In this document: positions 7,589 through 14,903 of the stretch, one piece after another
Layout of the letters: every line of letters begins with the position of its first letter
Numbering within the stretch: position 1 is the first letter of the stretch
Source: an uncultured Sulfurimonas sp.
GTDB lineage: Bacteria; Campylobacterota; Campylobacteria; Campylobacterales; Sulfurimonadaceae
Assembly: GCA_937900945.1 (NCBI GenBank)
Contig: CALCGG010000009.1
Location: 1 to 32,358 of the forward strand
DNA: 32,358 nt
Direction of reading: 5' to 3'
Made by a program: the position numbers and the translations under genes
Notes under the pieces: generated by a model
Database searches by the model: none
Told to the model about the DNA's origin: nothing
The model's input: the letters and a program-made list of their open reading frames with translations, nothing else

Positions 7589-7768
7589 ATGCAAGTTTTT
7601 TCTATCACTTTAACCAACTACCTGACCAAGCGTTATAATGTCAATATAGCAGATGCTATGATGATAATCGATGAAGAATGGGATTATATTGAGGAAGATT
7701 ATAATATAAATAACAATTCTGTTGAGAATATTGCCAAAAATCTTATTGATATTTACATGGTAGCATAG
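7589..7768 (+). CDS. 59-residue acidic small protein, unknown function
   Basis: Small protein, MQVFSITLTNYL to the C-terminal LIDIYMVA. It is acidic (DEEWDYIEEDYN in the middle) and mostly helical, with no signal peptide or cysteine. The frame could extend to a TTG at 7544, but AAAGGA at 7574-7579 is nine bases from the ATG at 7589, and the extension is poor coding, so the shorter form is chosen. Only two bases separate its stop from the acyltransferase start, which points to cotranscription and translational coupling. It may be an accessory or regulatory partner of that enzyme. No family recognised. Confidence 0.65.
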   Translation: MQVFSITLTNYLTKRYNVNIADAMMIIDEEWDYIEEDYNINNNSVENIAKNLIDIYMVA

Positions 7769-7770
7769 TC

Positions 7771-9486
7771 ATGGCAGTAAGTGTAGAGAGTTATTTTAAT
7801 CATAATTATCCTTCATTTGAGAAGTTGCCGCAAATTGTCCGCGGAGGGATAGTCTCCTTATTTAAAAGAGTCTTTCATGAAGATGAAATCAATGGTTTCA
7901 TCGCCGAGCATAAACATTTAGATTCTTTTAGTTTTATAGAAGCTGCGTTAGAATACTTTAACATTGACATAGCTATAAATAAAAATCAACTCTCACGAAT
8001 ACCCTCTTATGGCAAAGTTGTGATAATTGCGAATCATCCGCTTGGCGCACTTGATGGGCTGGCACTTTTAAATGTACTCAAAGAGGTAAGAAAAGATATA
8101 AAAATAGTTGCTTCAAACTTTTTGAGTGAATTTGAAAACATTAATGATTTGTTGATACCGATAGAAAATATCAGAGGAAAGATGGATAGAGCTTCCGTAG
8201 AATCTATCTATGAAGCTTTGAAAAAAGAGCAGGCTGTGATTATATTTCCCTCAGGAGAAGTGAGCCGCGCACGTCCAAACGGTGTAAAAGATACAAAATG
8301 GCAAAGCGGGTTTTTAAAAGTTGCACAGAAAATGCAAGCACCTATACTTCCTATCCATATAAATGCAAAAAATTCTAAAAGTTTTTATTTTTTATCCATG
8401 CTCAACAAGTCTTTGGCAACAGCGACTATTCCCCATGAAATGTTTAAATACAAAGATAAAAGAATTGCTTTTAATATAGGTAAAACTATCCCTTATGAGA
8501 GTTATCATCTTCCTTCGCTGTCTATCGCCGACAGAGTGAAGCTGCTTCGTAAACATTTTTATCTCTTTGCAAAAAAGCAAAAAGAGATTTTTAAAACCTA
8601 TAATGCCATTGCGTTGGCGGAAAATAGACAAGAACTCAAGCATGAGCTTGAAAATGCACAGTCGCTTGGAGAGACTAAAGATGGAAAAAAAATTTATCTT
8701 TATTCTAACAGTGAAGACAATGTACTTATAAATGAGATAGGACGCTTAAGAGAAATAAGTTTTCGTCAGGTAAAAGAGGGAAGCGGAAAAAAGCGTGATA
8801 TTGATGAGTTTGACTACCATTATGAACATATTATTCTCTGGGATGATAAAGACTTGGAAATTGTCGGCTCATACCGAGTAGTTAAAGCGCAGGATATTAT
8901 TGATATATTTGAAGTGGAGGGACTTTATACATCAAGCTTGTTCAAGTATAAAGATGAATTTGCACAATACTTTGCAGAGGGGATAGAACTAGGCCGCAGT
9001 TTTGTACAGCCAAAATACTGGAACTCAAGAGCATTGGATTACCTGTGGCAGGGAATAGGCGCTTATCTAAGAGAAAATCCAAGTATCAGATATATGTTCG
9101 GAGGTGTCAGTATTTCACGCTCATATAACGATGATGCAGTGTCATTGCTTGTTTATTTTTATATGAATTATTTTGGTTCAAAGCAAAAAATAGTAGAGCA
9201 CATGGATAGTTACCAAATCTCAAATGACAATTTGCGTAGATTTGAAACACTATTTTTGCATGACAGTTATGAAGAGGATCTTTTTACTTTAAAAAATGAG
9301 CTTCAGGCAAGCGGATATGCTATCCCGACGCTCTACAAGCAATATAGTGATTTGTGTGATGAAGACGGCGTTCAATTTATGGACTTTGGTGTAGATAAAG
9401 AGTTTGACAATTGTGTTGACGGATTTATAGTAGTAGACACACATAAGTTTAAGGCTCAAAAAAGAAAACGTTATATTGCCGCTTAG
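7771..9486 (+). CDS. Two-domain acyltransferase, OlsF-like (ornithine lipid synthesis)
   Basis: 571 residues. The N-terminal half is a PlsC-type glycerolipid acyltransferase domain: NHPLGALDG (88-96) supplies the His...Asp catalytic pair in a His-x5-Asp form, and IFPSGEVSR (158-166) supplies the second block. The C-terminal half (about 300-490) is a GNAT-like acyltransferase related to OlsB/hemolysin-type proteins, with LREISFRQVKEGSG, DIDEFDYHY, GSYRV and ELGRSFV. This order matches OlsF, a bifunctional enzyme that makes lyso-ornithine lipid with its C-terminal domain and adds the second acyl chain with its N-terminal domain. The protein is probably peripheral at the inner membrane. Product identity (ornithine versus another amino-acid lipid) cannot be read from sequence. 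It is translated directly after the 59-residue protein and ends before an inverted repeat. Confidence 0.78.
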   Translation: MAVSVESYFNHNYPSFEKLPQIVRGGIVSLFKRVFHEDEINGFIAEHKHLDSFSFIEAALEYFNIDIAINKNQLSRIPSYGKVVIIANHPLGALDGLALLNVLKEVRKDIKIVASNFLSEFENINDLLIPIENIRGKMDRASVESIYEALKKEQAVIIFPSGEVSRARPNGVKDTKWQSGFLKVAQKMQAPILPIHINAKNSKSFYFLSMLNKSLATATIPHEMFKYKDKRIAFNIGKTIPYESYHLPSLSIADRVKLLRKHFYLFAKKQKEIFKTYNAIALAENRQELKHELENAQSLGETKDGKKIYLYSNSEDNVLINEIGRLREISFRQVKEGSGKKRDIDEFDYHYEHIILWDDKDLEIVGSYRVVKAQDIIDIFEVEGLYTSSLFKYKDEFAQYFAEGIELGRSFVQPKYWNSRALDYLWQGIGAYLRENPSIRYMFGGVSISRSYNDDAVSLLVYFYMNYFGSKQKIVEHMDSYQISNDNLRRFETLFLHDSYEEDLFTLKNELQASGYAIPTLYKQYSDLCDEDGVQFMDFGVDKEFDNCVDGFIVVDTHKFKAQKRKRYIAA

Positions 9487-9503
9487 ATAATATGCAACTC
9501 TAT

Positions 9504-9536
9504 ATGTCACAAATCCAGTGTTGCGATTTGTGACAT
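9504..9536. repeat. Perfect 12-bp inverted repeat downstream of acyltransferase
   Basis: ATGTCACAAATC (9504-9515) and GATTTGTGACAT (9525-9536) are perfect inverted copies around a 9-base spacer. It starts 17 bases after the acyltransferase stop. No T-run follows on either strand, so it is not a classical intrinsic terminator. It could be a 3'-end stabilising hairpin or a dimeric regulator site upstream of the nuo promoter. Confidence 0.7.
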
Positions 9537-9580
9537 CACCCACTACTTAATTGCCCACTTTCTTTTCTTTAATACTCTTT

Positions 9581-9611
9581 TTGTTATAGTGCAAGTAACT
9601 GTTTTTATAAT
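9581..9611 (+). promoter_or_regulatory. Putative promoter of the complex I operon
   Basis: A perfect TATAAT at 9606-9611 is preceded by TTGTTA at 9581-9586 with a long 19-base spacer. Weak or absent -35 boxes are common in Campylobacterota. It would give a leader of about 105 bases before nuoA that includes the palindrome at 9673-9703. Confidence 0.45.
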
Positions 9612-9672
9612 AACGATGGAAGATAAATCAGTTTTGAACTGATATTTTCTAGTGTTTTAAAACAAAATATTA

Positions 9673-9703
9673 AAAAGCTTTATTTTAATAAATTAAAGCT
9701 TTT
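9673..9703 (+). promoter_or_regulatory. Perfect 10-bp palindrome in nuoA leader
   Basis: AAAAGCTTTA (9673-9682) and TAAAGCTTTT (9694-9703) are perfect inverted copies around an 11-base AT loop. The right arm ends seven bases before the nuoA Shine-Dalgarno AAGGTAGGA (9711-9719). As RNA it is an AT-rich hairpin that could tune translation; as DNA it could be an operator. A T-tract is lacking. Confidence 0.5.
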
Positions 9704-9723
9704 GAATTTAAAGGTAGGATTTT

Positions 9724-10113
9724 ATGGAGCATATTAGTACTGCAAATCCGTATTTTGGGGTATTTGTACTTTTTGTGATTACATTTGGCGCATTTATTGG
9801 AACAACAATCATAGCTCGTTTAGCGAGTCGTGCTTTGGCTGCTAAAGATTCTGAAAAGATTAGACTTTCAGTTTATGAGTGTGGACCTGAAGTAACAAGA
9901 CAGCCAAATAGAGTTTCACCACAGTTTTATTTATTTGCATTGTTATTTTTACTTTTTGATGTGGAAATAGTTTTTATGTTCCCATGGGCAGTAGATTTTA
10001 AACTTCTTGGCTGGTTTGGTTTTGCAGAGATGTTAATGTTTATCTTGTTATTGACAATTGGTTTTGTCTATGCATGGAAAAAAGGAGCGCTTGAATGGCA
10101 CAACATAAAATAA
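9724..10113 (+). CDS. nuoA: NADH-quinone oxidoreductase (complex I) subunit A
   Basis: 129-residue membrane subunit with three hydrophobic segments. The conserved loop YECGPEV (about residues 50-56) between the first and second segments is diagnostic of the family, as is the later [16 protein letters not shown]. It helps join the peripheral arm to the membrane arm near the quinone site. First gene of the operon, preceded by a strong Shine-Dalgarno and a palindromic leader. It overlaps nuoB by 19 bases. Length is typical. Confidence 0.95.
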   Translation: MEHISTANPYFGVFVLFVITFGAFIGTTIIARLASRALAAKDSEKIRLSVYECGPEVTRQPNRVSPQFYLFALLFLLFDVEIVFMFPWAVDFKLLGWFGFAEMLMFILLLTIGFVYAWKKGALEWHNIK

Positions 10114-10604
10114 ATTATACTCAAAATGCTGGCTTACCTGTAGCCCTTACAAGTATCGATAAGATTGTAAACTGGGGTCGTTCAAACTCACTTTGGGCGC
10201 TTACATATGGTCTTGCATGTTGCGGTATTGAGATGATGGCTTCTGGAGCTTCAAGATATGACTTTGACCGTTTTGGAACAATATTCAGAGCTTCTCCTCG
10301 TCAAGCAGATGTTATGGTAGTCGCCGGAACACTTACTAAAAAACACGCTGAGTTTATTAAAAGACTTTATGACCAAATGACTGAGCCTAGATGGGTTATC
10401 TCCATGGGTTCATGTGCTAACACTGGCGGTATGTTTAACACGTATGCAACTGTGCAGGGTGTTGATAGAATTATTCCGGTTGATTTATATTTACCTGGTT
10501 GTGCTCCTCGTCCTGAGACACTTCAGTATGGTGTTATGTTACTGCAACAAAAAATCCGTGCTAACAAAGCCGGCAATGCACAAAAGCCAAAAAGGTTGAT
10601 GTAA
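10095..10604 (+). CDS. nuoB: Complex I subunit B (N2 cluster)
   Basis: 169-residue peripheral subunit that carries the terminal [4Fe-4S] cluster N2, the direct donor to quinone. The four ligands are visible: tandem C42-C43 in ACCGIEMM, C107 in MGSCANTGG and C136 in PGCAPRP. Length is normal. Start ATG lies inside the end of nuoA and the stop overlaps the nuoC start by one base, so nuoA, nuoB and nuoC are tightly coupled. All catalytic residues are intact. Confidence 0.97.
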   Translation: MAQHKINYTQNAGLPVALTSIDKIVNWGRSNSLWALTYGLACCGIEMMASGASRYDFDRFGTIFRASPRQADVMVVAGTLTKKHAEFIKRLYDQMTEPRWVISMGSCANTGGMFNTYATVQGVDRIIPVDLYLPGCAPRPETLQYGVMLLQQKIRANKAGNAQKPKRLM

Positions 10605-11410
10605 TGAGAGCCTACACACCAAAAGACAATGTTCAAGCAAAAGCATACTATACAGATAGATTTTATGTATCTCCGCAAGTAGCTAAACAAGATGTTGCAA
10701 GTGACGAAGTTTTTGCAGCGGATTTAGCGGCGATTAAAGCTAAATTTGAAGTAAGTGATGCTTTTATCCAAGTTGGACAGATGGTTGTTTACATTAAAGC
10801 TGAAGACAACTATGGCGTATTGGAGCTTATGAGAGATGAGCTTGAATACACACAACTCTCAGAGATGAGTGCTATTGACTGGCTGGCAAAAGACAATACT
10901 TTTGAAGTTTTTTATCAAATGCTAAGTATGAATAAAAGAAAAAGAATTCGTATTAAAATGTCTATCAAAAATGGGCATGCTGTAAACTCTGTGGAAAAAC
11001 TTTTCCGCTCTGCTGATTGGTCTGAGAGAGAGATGTTTGACATGTTCGGCATCGAAGCTAATAACCATCCATTCATGAAGAGAATCCTTATGCCTTACGA
11101 CTGGCAAGGACACCCTCTTCTTAAAACTTATCCGTTAGAGGGTGATGAATTTGCTGCTTGGTATGAAGTAGATAAAATTTATGGCAAAGAAGCTCGTGAT
11201 ATTATCGGGCCTGAACTTCGTGATACTTCCAGAGTTGACAGATATGATTCTACAAGATTTGCCCGTTTAGGACATGAAGTTCCTTTTGGAACTGAGATTA
11301 CAGGTAATGAACCTGTGACAGAACAAAACTATCAGGAAGATAGTGGTGTTTTCTTGATTAAAAAACTTGATAAAAAGTCATCAGTAGTTATTGATGATCC
11401 TCAAAGATAG
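10604..11410 (+). CDS. nuoC: Complex I subunit C (30-kDa type)
   Basis: 268-residue peripheral-arm subunit; a separate gene, not fused to nuoD as in E. coli. The 30-kDa subunit signature is present in the middle: SADWSEREMFDMFGI followed by HPFMKRILMPYDWQGHPL. The first ~60 residues are a less conserved extension compared with many NuoC proteins, and the C-terminus continues ~75 residues past the signature. It has no cofactor of its own. Start overlaps the nuoB stop by one base (taATG). Twelve bases separate it from nuoD. Confidence 0.95.
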   Translation: MRAYTPKDNVQAKAYYTDRFYVSPQVAKQDVASDEVFAADLAAIKAKFEVSDAFIQVGQMVVYIKAEDNYGVLELMRDELEYTQLSEMSAIDWLAKDNTFEVFYQMLSMNKRKRIRIKMSIKNGHAVNSVEKLFRSADWSEREMFDMFGIEANNHPFMKRILMPYDWQGHPLLKTYPLEGDEFAAWYEVDKIYGKEARDIIGPELRDTSRVDRYDSTRFARLGHEVPFGTEITGNEPVTEQNYQEDSGVFLIKKLDKKSSVVIDDPQR

Positions 11411-11422
11411 GGTGGTATAAAT

Positions 11423-12664
11423 ATGGCACAGATAAAAAATAGATTAACACCGTTTTTTGAAAATATTACTTTTGACAGAGATGATAATGAACTTATATTA
11501 AACTTCGGTCCTCAGCATCCATCTGCTCATGGTCAGCTTCGTTTGATGCTTCACCTTCAGCAAGAACAGATAGTAAAAGCGCATCCAGATATAGGATATC
11601 TTCACCGTGGTATGGAAAAAATGGCTGAAAACATGATTTACAATGAATTCATGCCAACAACAGACCGTATGGATTATATCGCTTCATCTTCAAACAACTA
11701 TGGTTTTGCTTTAGCTGTTGAGAAACTTATAGGTTTAGAAGTTCCTCGTCGTGCAAAAGTTATCCGTATGATGCTTTTAGAGATAAACCGTTTAATGTCT
11801 CACCTATTCTGGTTAGCTACAACTGCACTTGACATTGGTGCTATGACAGTTTTCCTTTTTGCGTTCCGTGAGAGAGAATATTTGATGGATATTATTGAGG
11901 GATATTGTGGAGCGAGACTTACTCATGCTGCTATCCGTATCGGTGGTGTTCCTTTAGATATTCAGGATGGTTTTATCCTTCAGCTAAAAACTTTCTTAGA
12001 TAAACTGCCTCAAAATATTAAAGATTATGAAGACCTTCTTGATACGAACCGTATTTGGCTCATGAGGATGGAAGAGGTTGGTACTATTTCTAAAGAGATG
12101 GCAATCTCTTGGGGTTGTACCGGTCCTATGCTTCGTGCTTCGGGTGTCGCTTGGGATATTCGTAAAGAAGAGCCTTATGAACTGTATGATGAAGTAGAAT
12201 TTGAAGTTCCTTTTTCAGATAAAGGGGATAATTTTGCCCGTTACCGTATATACATGGAAGAGATGAGACAAACTGCTCGTATTCTTTATCAGACAATTGA
12301 CATGTACAGAGATACTGTAAAAAACAATCAAACAGAGTTAATGGCGCATGCTCCAAAATATATCTCAGCTCCAAAGCTCGATATCATGACTCAAAATTAC
12401 TCTTTGATGCAACACTTTGTTTTAGTAACTCAAGGGATGAGACCTCCTGTTGGAGAAGTTTATGTTGCAACTGAATCACCAAAAGGTGAACTTGGTTTCT
12501 TTATAAATTCTCAGGGTGGACCATATCCGTACAGACTGAAACTTCGTGCTCCGTCATTTTGGCATACAGGTATCTTAACAGACCTTTTACCGGGACATTA
12601 TATTCCGGATGTTGTTTCGATTATTGGTACTACAAATATCGTATTTGGAGAGGTTGACAGATAA
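11423..12664 (+). CDS. nuoD: Complex I subunit D (49-kDa type, quinone site)
   Basis: 413-residue subunit that forms the quinone-binding cavity with NuoB. The family signatures are intact: [14 protein letters not shown] near residue 28, [23 protein letters not shown] and the C-terminal [18 protein letters not shown]. Related to the large subunit of NiFe hydrogenases, but without the metal-binding cysteines. A Shine-Dalgarno-like GGTGGTA precedes the ATG. Its stop overlaps the next start by one base. Confidence 0.97.
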   Translation: MAQIKNRLTPFFENITFDRDDNELILNFGPQHPSAHGQLRLMLHLQQEQIVKAHPDIGYLHRGMEKMAENMIYNEFMPTTDRMDYIASSSNNYGFALAVEKLIGLEVPRRAKVIRMMLLEINRLMSHLFWLATTALDIGAMTVFLFAFREREYLMDIIEGYCGARLTHAAIRIGGVPLDIQDGFILQLKTFLDKLPQNIKDYEDLLDTNRIWLMRMEEVGTISKEMAISWGCTGPMLRASGVAWDIRKEEPYELYDEVEFEVPFSDKGDNFARYRIYMEEMRQTARILYQTIDMYRDTVKNNQTELMAHAPKYISAPKLDIMTQNYSLMQHFVLVTQGMRPPVGEVYVATESPKGELGFFINSQGGPYPYRLKLRAPSFWHTGILTDLLPGHYIPDVVSIIGTTNIVFGEVDR

Positions 12665-12885
12665 TGAAAAGATATGATTTAAGACATTTAAAAAATGAAT
12701 TTGAACCTCGAATGAAAGAGTTGCTGCACTCACATAAAAAAGGTGAAGTGGCAATTTTTTTATTTGAAATCGGTGATTTTACACCTATTCAAAGATCAGC
12801 GGATTTGGTAAAAGAGTGCGGGTATGAGTTGATGAACTCTTTAAAGTTTAACGAAGTCGACTGGACTATCGTAACAAAAAAATAG
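12664..12885 (+). CDS. Small protein in the nuoE position (Campylobacterota type)
   Basis: 73 residues where other bacteria have NuoE, a 24-kDa thioredoxin-fold protein with four cysteines for cluster N1a. This protein has only one cysteine (KECGY), so it cannot hold that cluster. Comparable short genes lie in this position in Helicobacter (HP1264) and Campylobacter (Cj1575c) and are often labelled NuoE by position. The sequence is mostly charged at the N-terminus, with a beta-like segment EVAIFLFEIGDF. It probably helps dock the altered input module. Coupled to nuoD by a one-base overlap. Function beyond position is unknown. Confidence 0.75.
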   Translation: MKRYDLRHLKNEFEPRMKELLHSHKKGEVAIFLFEIGDFTPIQRSADLVKECGYELMNSLKFNEVDWTIVTKK

Positions 12886-12895
12886 GAATTGAATT

Positions 12896-14890
12896 TTGAG
12901 TAAAGTCTATTTTTCTACTTGGAATGGTGAGCTGGTAAATAATGTTGGCAAACCTGAAGAAGAGTGGGAAGAATCAGCTTATAACCTACCGGCACAATAT
13001 GATGATCATCGTGAGTCCAAAGCCTTCATAGGCTGGGATGGTGTATCACTGTTTAATGCAGATGTGGATGTAATCCGTTTAGCTATGGAATATGCTGCAC
13101 AGTATCAAGAGTATTCTGAGGCATGTGGAAGATGTGCGCCCGGTCGTTGGGGTGGACGTATTTTATATGATCAACTGGATAAAATCGCTCGTGGTGAAGG
13201 TAGTATTTCTGATTTGGATCACTTGAGGGAGATTGGTGCCAGTATGCAAGTCACATCTAAATGTGAGATTGGTAAAACAGTGCCAAATCCTATTTTAGAT
13301 TTGATGGAGCATTTTGAGCATGAGTTTATGGCTTGTATAAATGAGCAAAAACCATCGAAGCACTATAATGAAAAAGTGGGATATATTGCAAAAATAACAG
13401 CACCTTGTACAGATGCTTGTCCTGCTCATGTTGATATTCCCGGATATATTGAGGGTGTTAGAGATTTAAGATTTGATGATTCCTTAGAAGCAACTCGTCA
13501 GACTATGCCGTTAGCTCATGTTTGCGGTCGTGTCTGTCCGCATCCATGTGAGGATGCATGTAGAAGAACAAACCTTGATGAACCTATTGCAATCATGGCA
13601 CTTAAACGTCTTGGAGCTGATTGGGAAACTGATCATGGCTTGGACTTTTTCCATCCAATGGAAAAAGCACCAAGTACAGGTAAAAAAGTTGCTGTAATCG
13701 GAGCTGGTCCTGCTGGTCTGACTACAGCATATTATTTAGCTGCTGATGGTGTTGAAGTTGATGTTTATGAAGAACTTCCGGTTTTAGGCGGTGAAGTCGC
13801 AGTCGGTGTTCCGGAATATCGTATGCCGGTTGATAAATATAACCAAGATATTGAATGTGTTAGAGATATGGGTGTTAATTTCATCACTAATAGAAGAGTA
13901 AACGCTGATGATATGAGGGCGTTTGAAAAAGATTATGACGCTACTATGATTTCAACAGGAACTAGAATATCTAAAAAAGTTTATTGTGAAAATGAGCGAA
14001 AAGAGATAAAAGGGTACTGGTCTGCTATAGAGATGCTTGATGAGATTAATCTTTGGGAAAAATACGGGATTGGTCAGCCAGTTGATTTGACTGGTAAAAC
14101 AGTTGTTTGTGTTGGTGGTGGTTTTACTTCTATGGACGTTGTAAGATGTGCCATAAGAGCAAATGCTAAAAAAGTCTACATGATTTATCGTCGTGATGAA
14201 AAAACAATCATCCGCAATACTACCTATGAAGAATACCATGAAGCGGTGGAAGAGGGTGTTGAATTTTTATTTCATTCAGCAGTTTCTGCTATGGTTGATG
14301 AAGAAGATGTACTAAAATCCTTAATGGTTGATAAGTTTGAATTGGTTCCAGATCCAAATGGCGGTCGTGCAGAACTTGTAAAGATTGAGGGTGCGTCTTA
14401 TAGTATTGAGACTGACTTCTTAATTCCAGCAGTATCTCAAGCGGCTGATTTGAAGCATTTGCCGGAAGAATGGGAAATAGAAAAAACTTCTTGGGGAACC
14501 ATTAAAACAAACGGTAAAGACTATATGACATCAAAGAAAGGTATTTTTGCCTCCGGAGATTGTGAATACGGTCCGATGACAATTGTAAATGCAGTCGGTC
14601 AAGCTAAGCGCGGGGCATCTGTTATGAGCAGATATTTACAAACAGGTGAAATAACTCTCAGTGATGATGAAATCATGGAAGACCATCTTCGTAAGTTAAA
14701 AGTCTATGATAAAAAAGAGAAAGTAACAGGTTGGCTTCCAGGTTTACCTCGCCAACATAGTGAAGTTCTTGACGTAGACATACGAAAGTTTAACAATAAA
14801 GAAGTTAACTTAGGTTTCACTCAAGAAGAAGCTTTAAGTGAAGCTGACCGCTGTATGCGTTGTTATTACATCGCTATGGTTCAAGCATAG
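12896..14890 (+). CDS. NuoF-slot flavoprotein: NuoF iron-sulfur relic fused to GltD/NfnB-like oxidoreductase
   Basis: 664 residues; starts at TTG, eight bases after AGGA. Residues ~60-140 resemble the C-terminal iron-sulfur domain of NuoF: EACGRCAPGRWGG and SKCEIGKTVP. C77, C80 and C123 match three of the four N3 ligands, and Gly83 replaces the third. The FMN-binding and SLBB domains of NuoF are absent. Residues ~165-250 are a GltD-type double-cluster domain (C171, C175, C200, C204, C208, C212). An FAD-binding GAGPAG follows at 269-274 and an NAD(P)H-binding GGG at 407-409 with a downstream YRRDE that in GltD-like enzymes often goes with NADPH. The end has C653 and C656. It probably feeds NAD(P)H electrons into NuoG. 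Nucleotide specificity is inferred. Confidence 0.85.
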   Translation: MSKVYFSTWNGELVNNVGKPEEEWEESAYNLPAQYDDHRESKAFIGWDGVSLFNADVDVIRLAMEYAAQYQEYSEACGRCAPGRWGGRILYDQLDKIARGEGSISDLDHLREIGASMQVTSKCEIGKTVPNPILDLMEHFEHEFMACINEQKPSKHYNEKVGYIAKITAPCTDACPAHVDIPGYIEGVRDLRFDDSLEATRQTMPLAHVCGRVCPHPCEDACRRTNLDEPIAIMALKRLGADWETDHGLDFFHPMEKAPSTGKKVAVIGAGPAGLTTAYYLAADGVEVDVYEELPVLGGEVAVGVPEYRMPVDKYNQDIECVRDMGVNFITNRRVNADDMRAFEKDYDATMISTGTRISKKVYCENERKEIKGYWSAIEMLDEINLWEKYGIGQPVDLTGKTVVCVGGGFTSMDVVRCAIRANAKKVYMIYRRDEKTIIRNTTYEEYHEAVEEGVEFLFHSAVSAMVDEEDVLKSLMVDKFELVPDPNGGRAELVKIEGASYSIETDFLIPAVSQAADLKHLPEEWEIEKTSWGTIKTNGKDYMTSKKGIFASGDCEYGPMTIVNAVGQAKRGASVMSRYLQTGEITLSDDEIMEDHLRKLKVYDKKEKVTGWLPGLPRQHSEVLDVDIRKFNNKEVNLGFTQEEALSEADRCMRCYYIAMVQA

Positions 14891-14903
14891 AGGGGAGGGA
14901 TAT

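Noticed and set aside
13952-14239. Minus-strand open frame of 95 codons
   Set aside because: Lies wholly inside the nuoF-slot gene, low-complexity product without ribosome site; shadow of the real frame.
14838-14903. Longer NuoG copy one starting inside the preceding gene
   Set aside because: GGGGAGGGA just before ATG 14904 and the family N-terminus support the shorter form.
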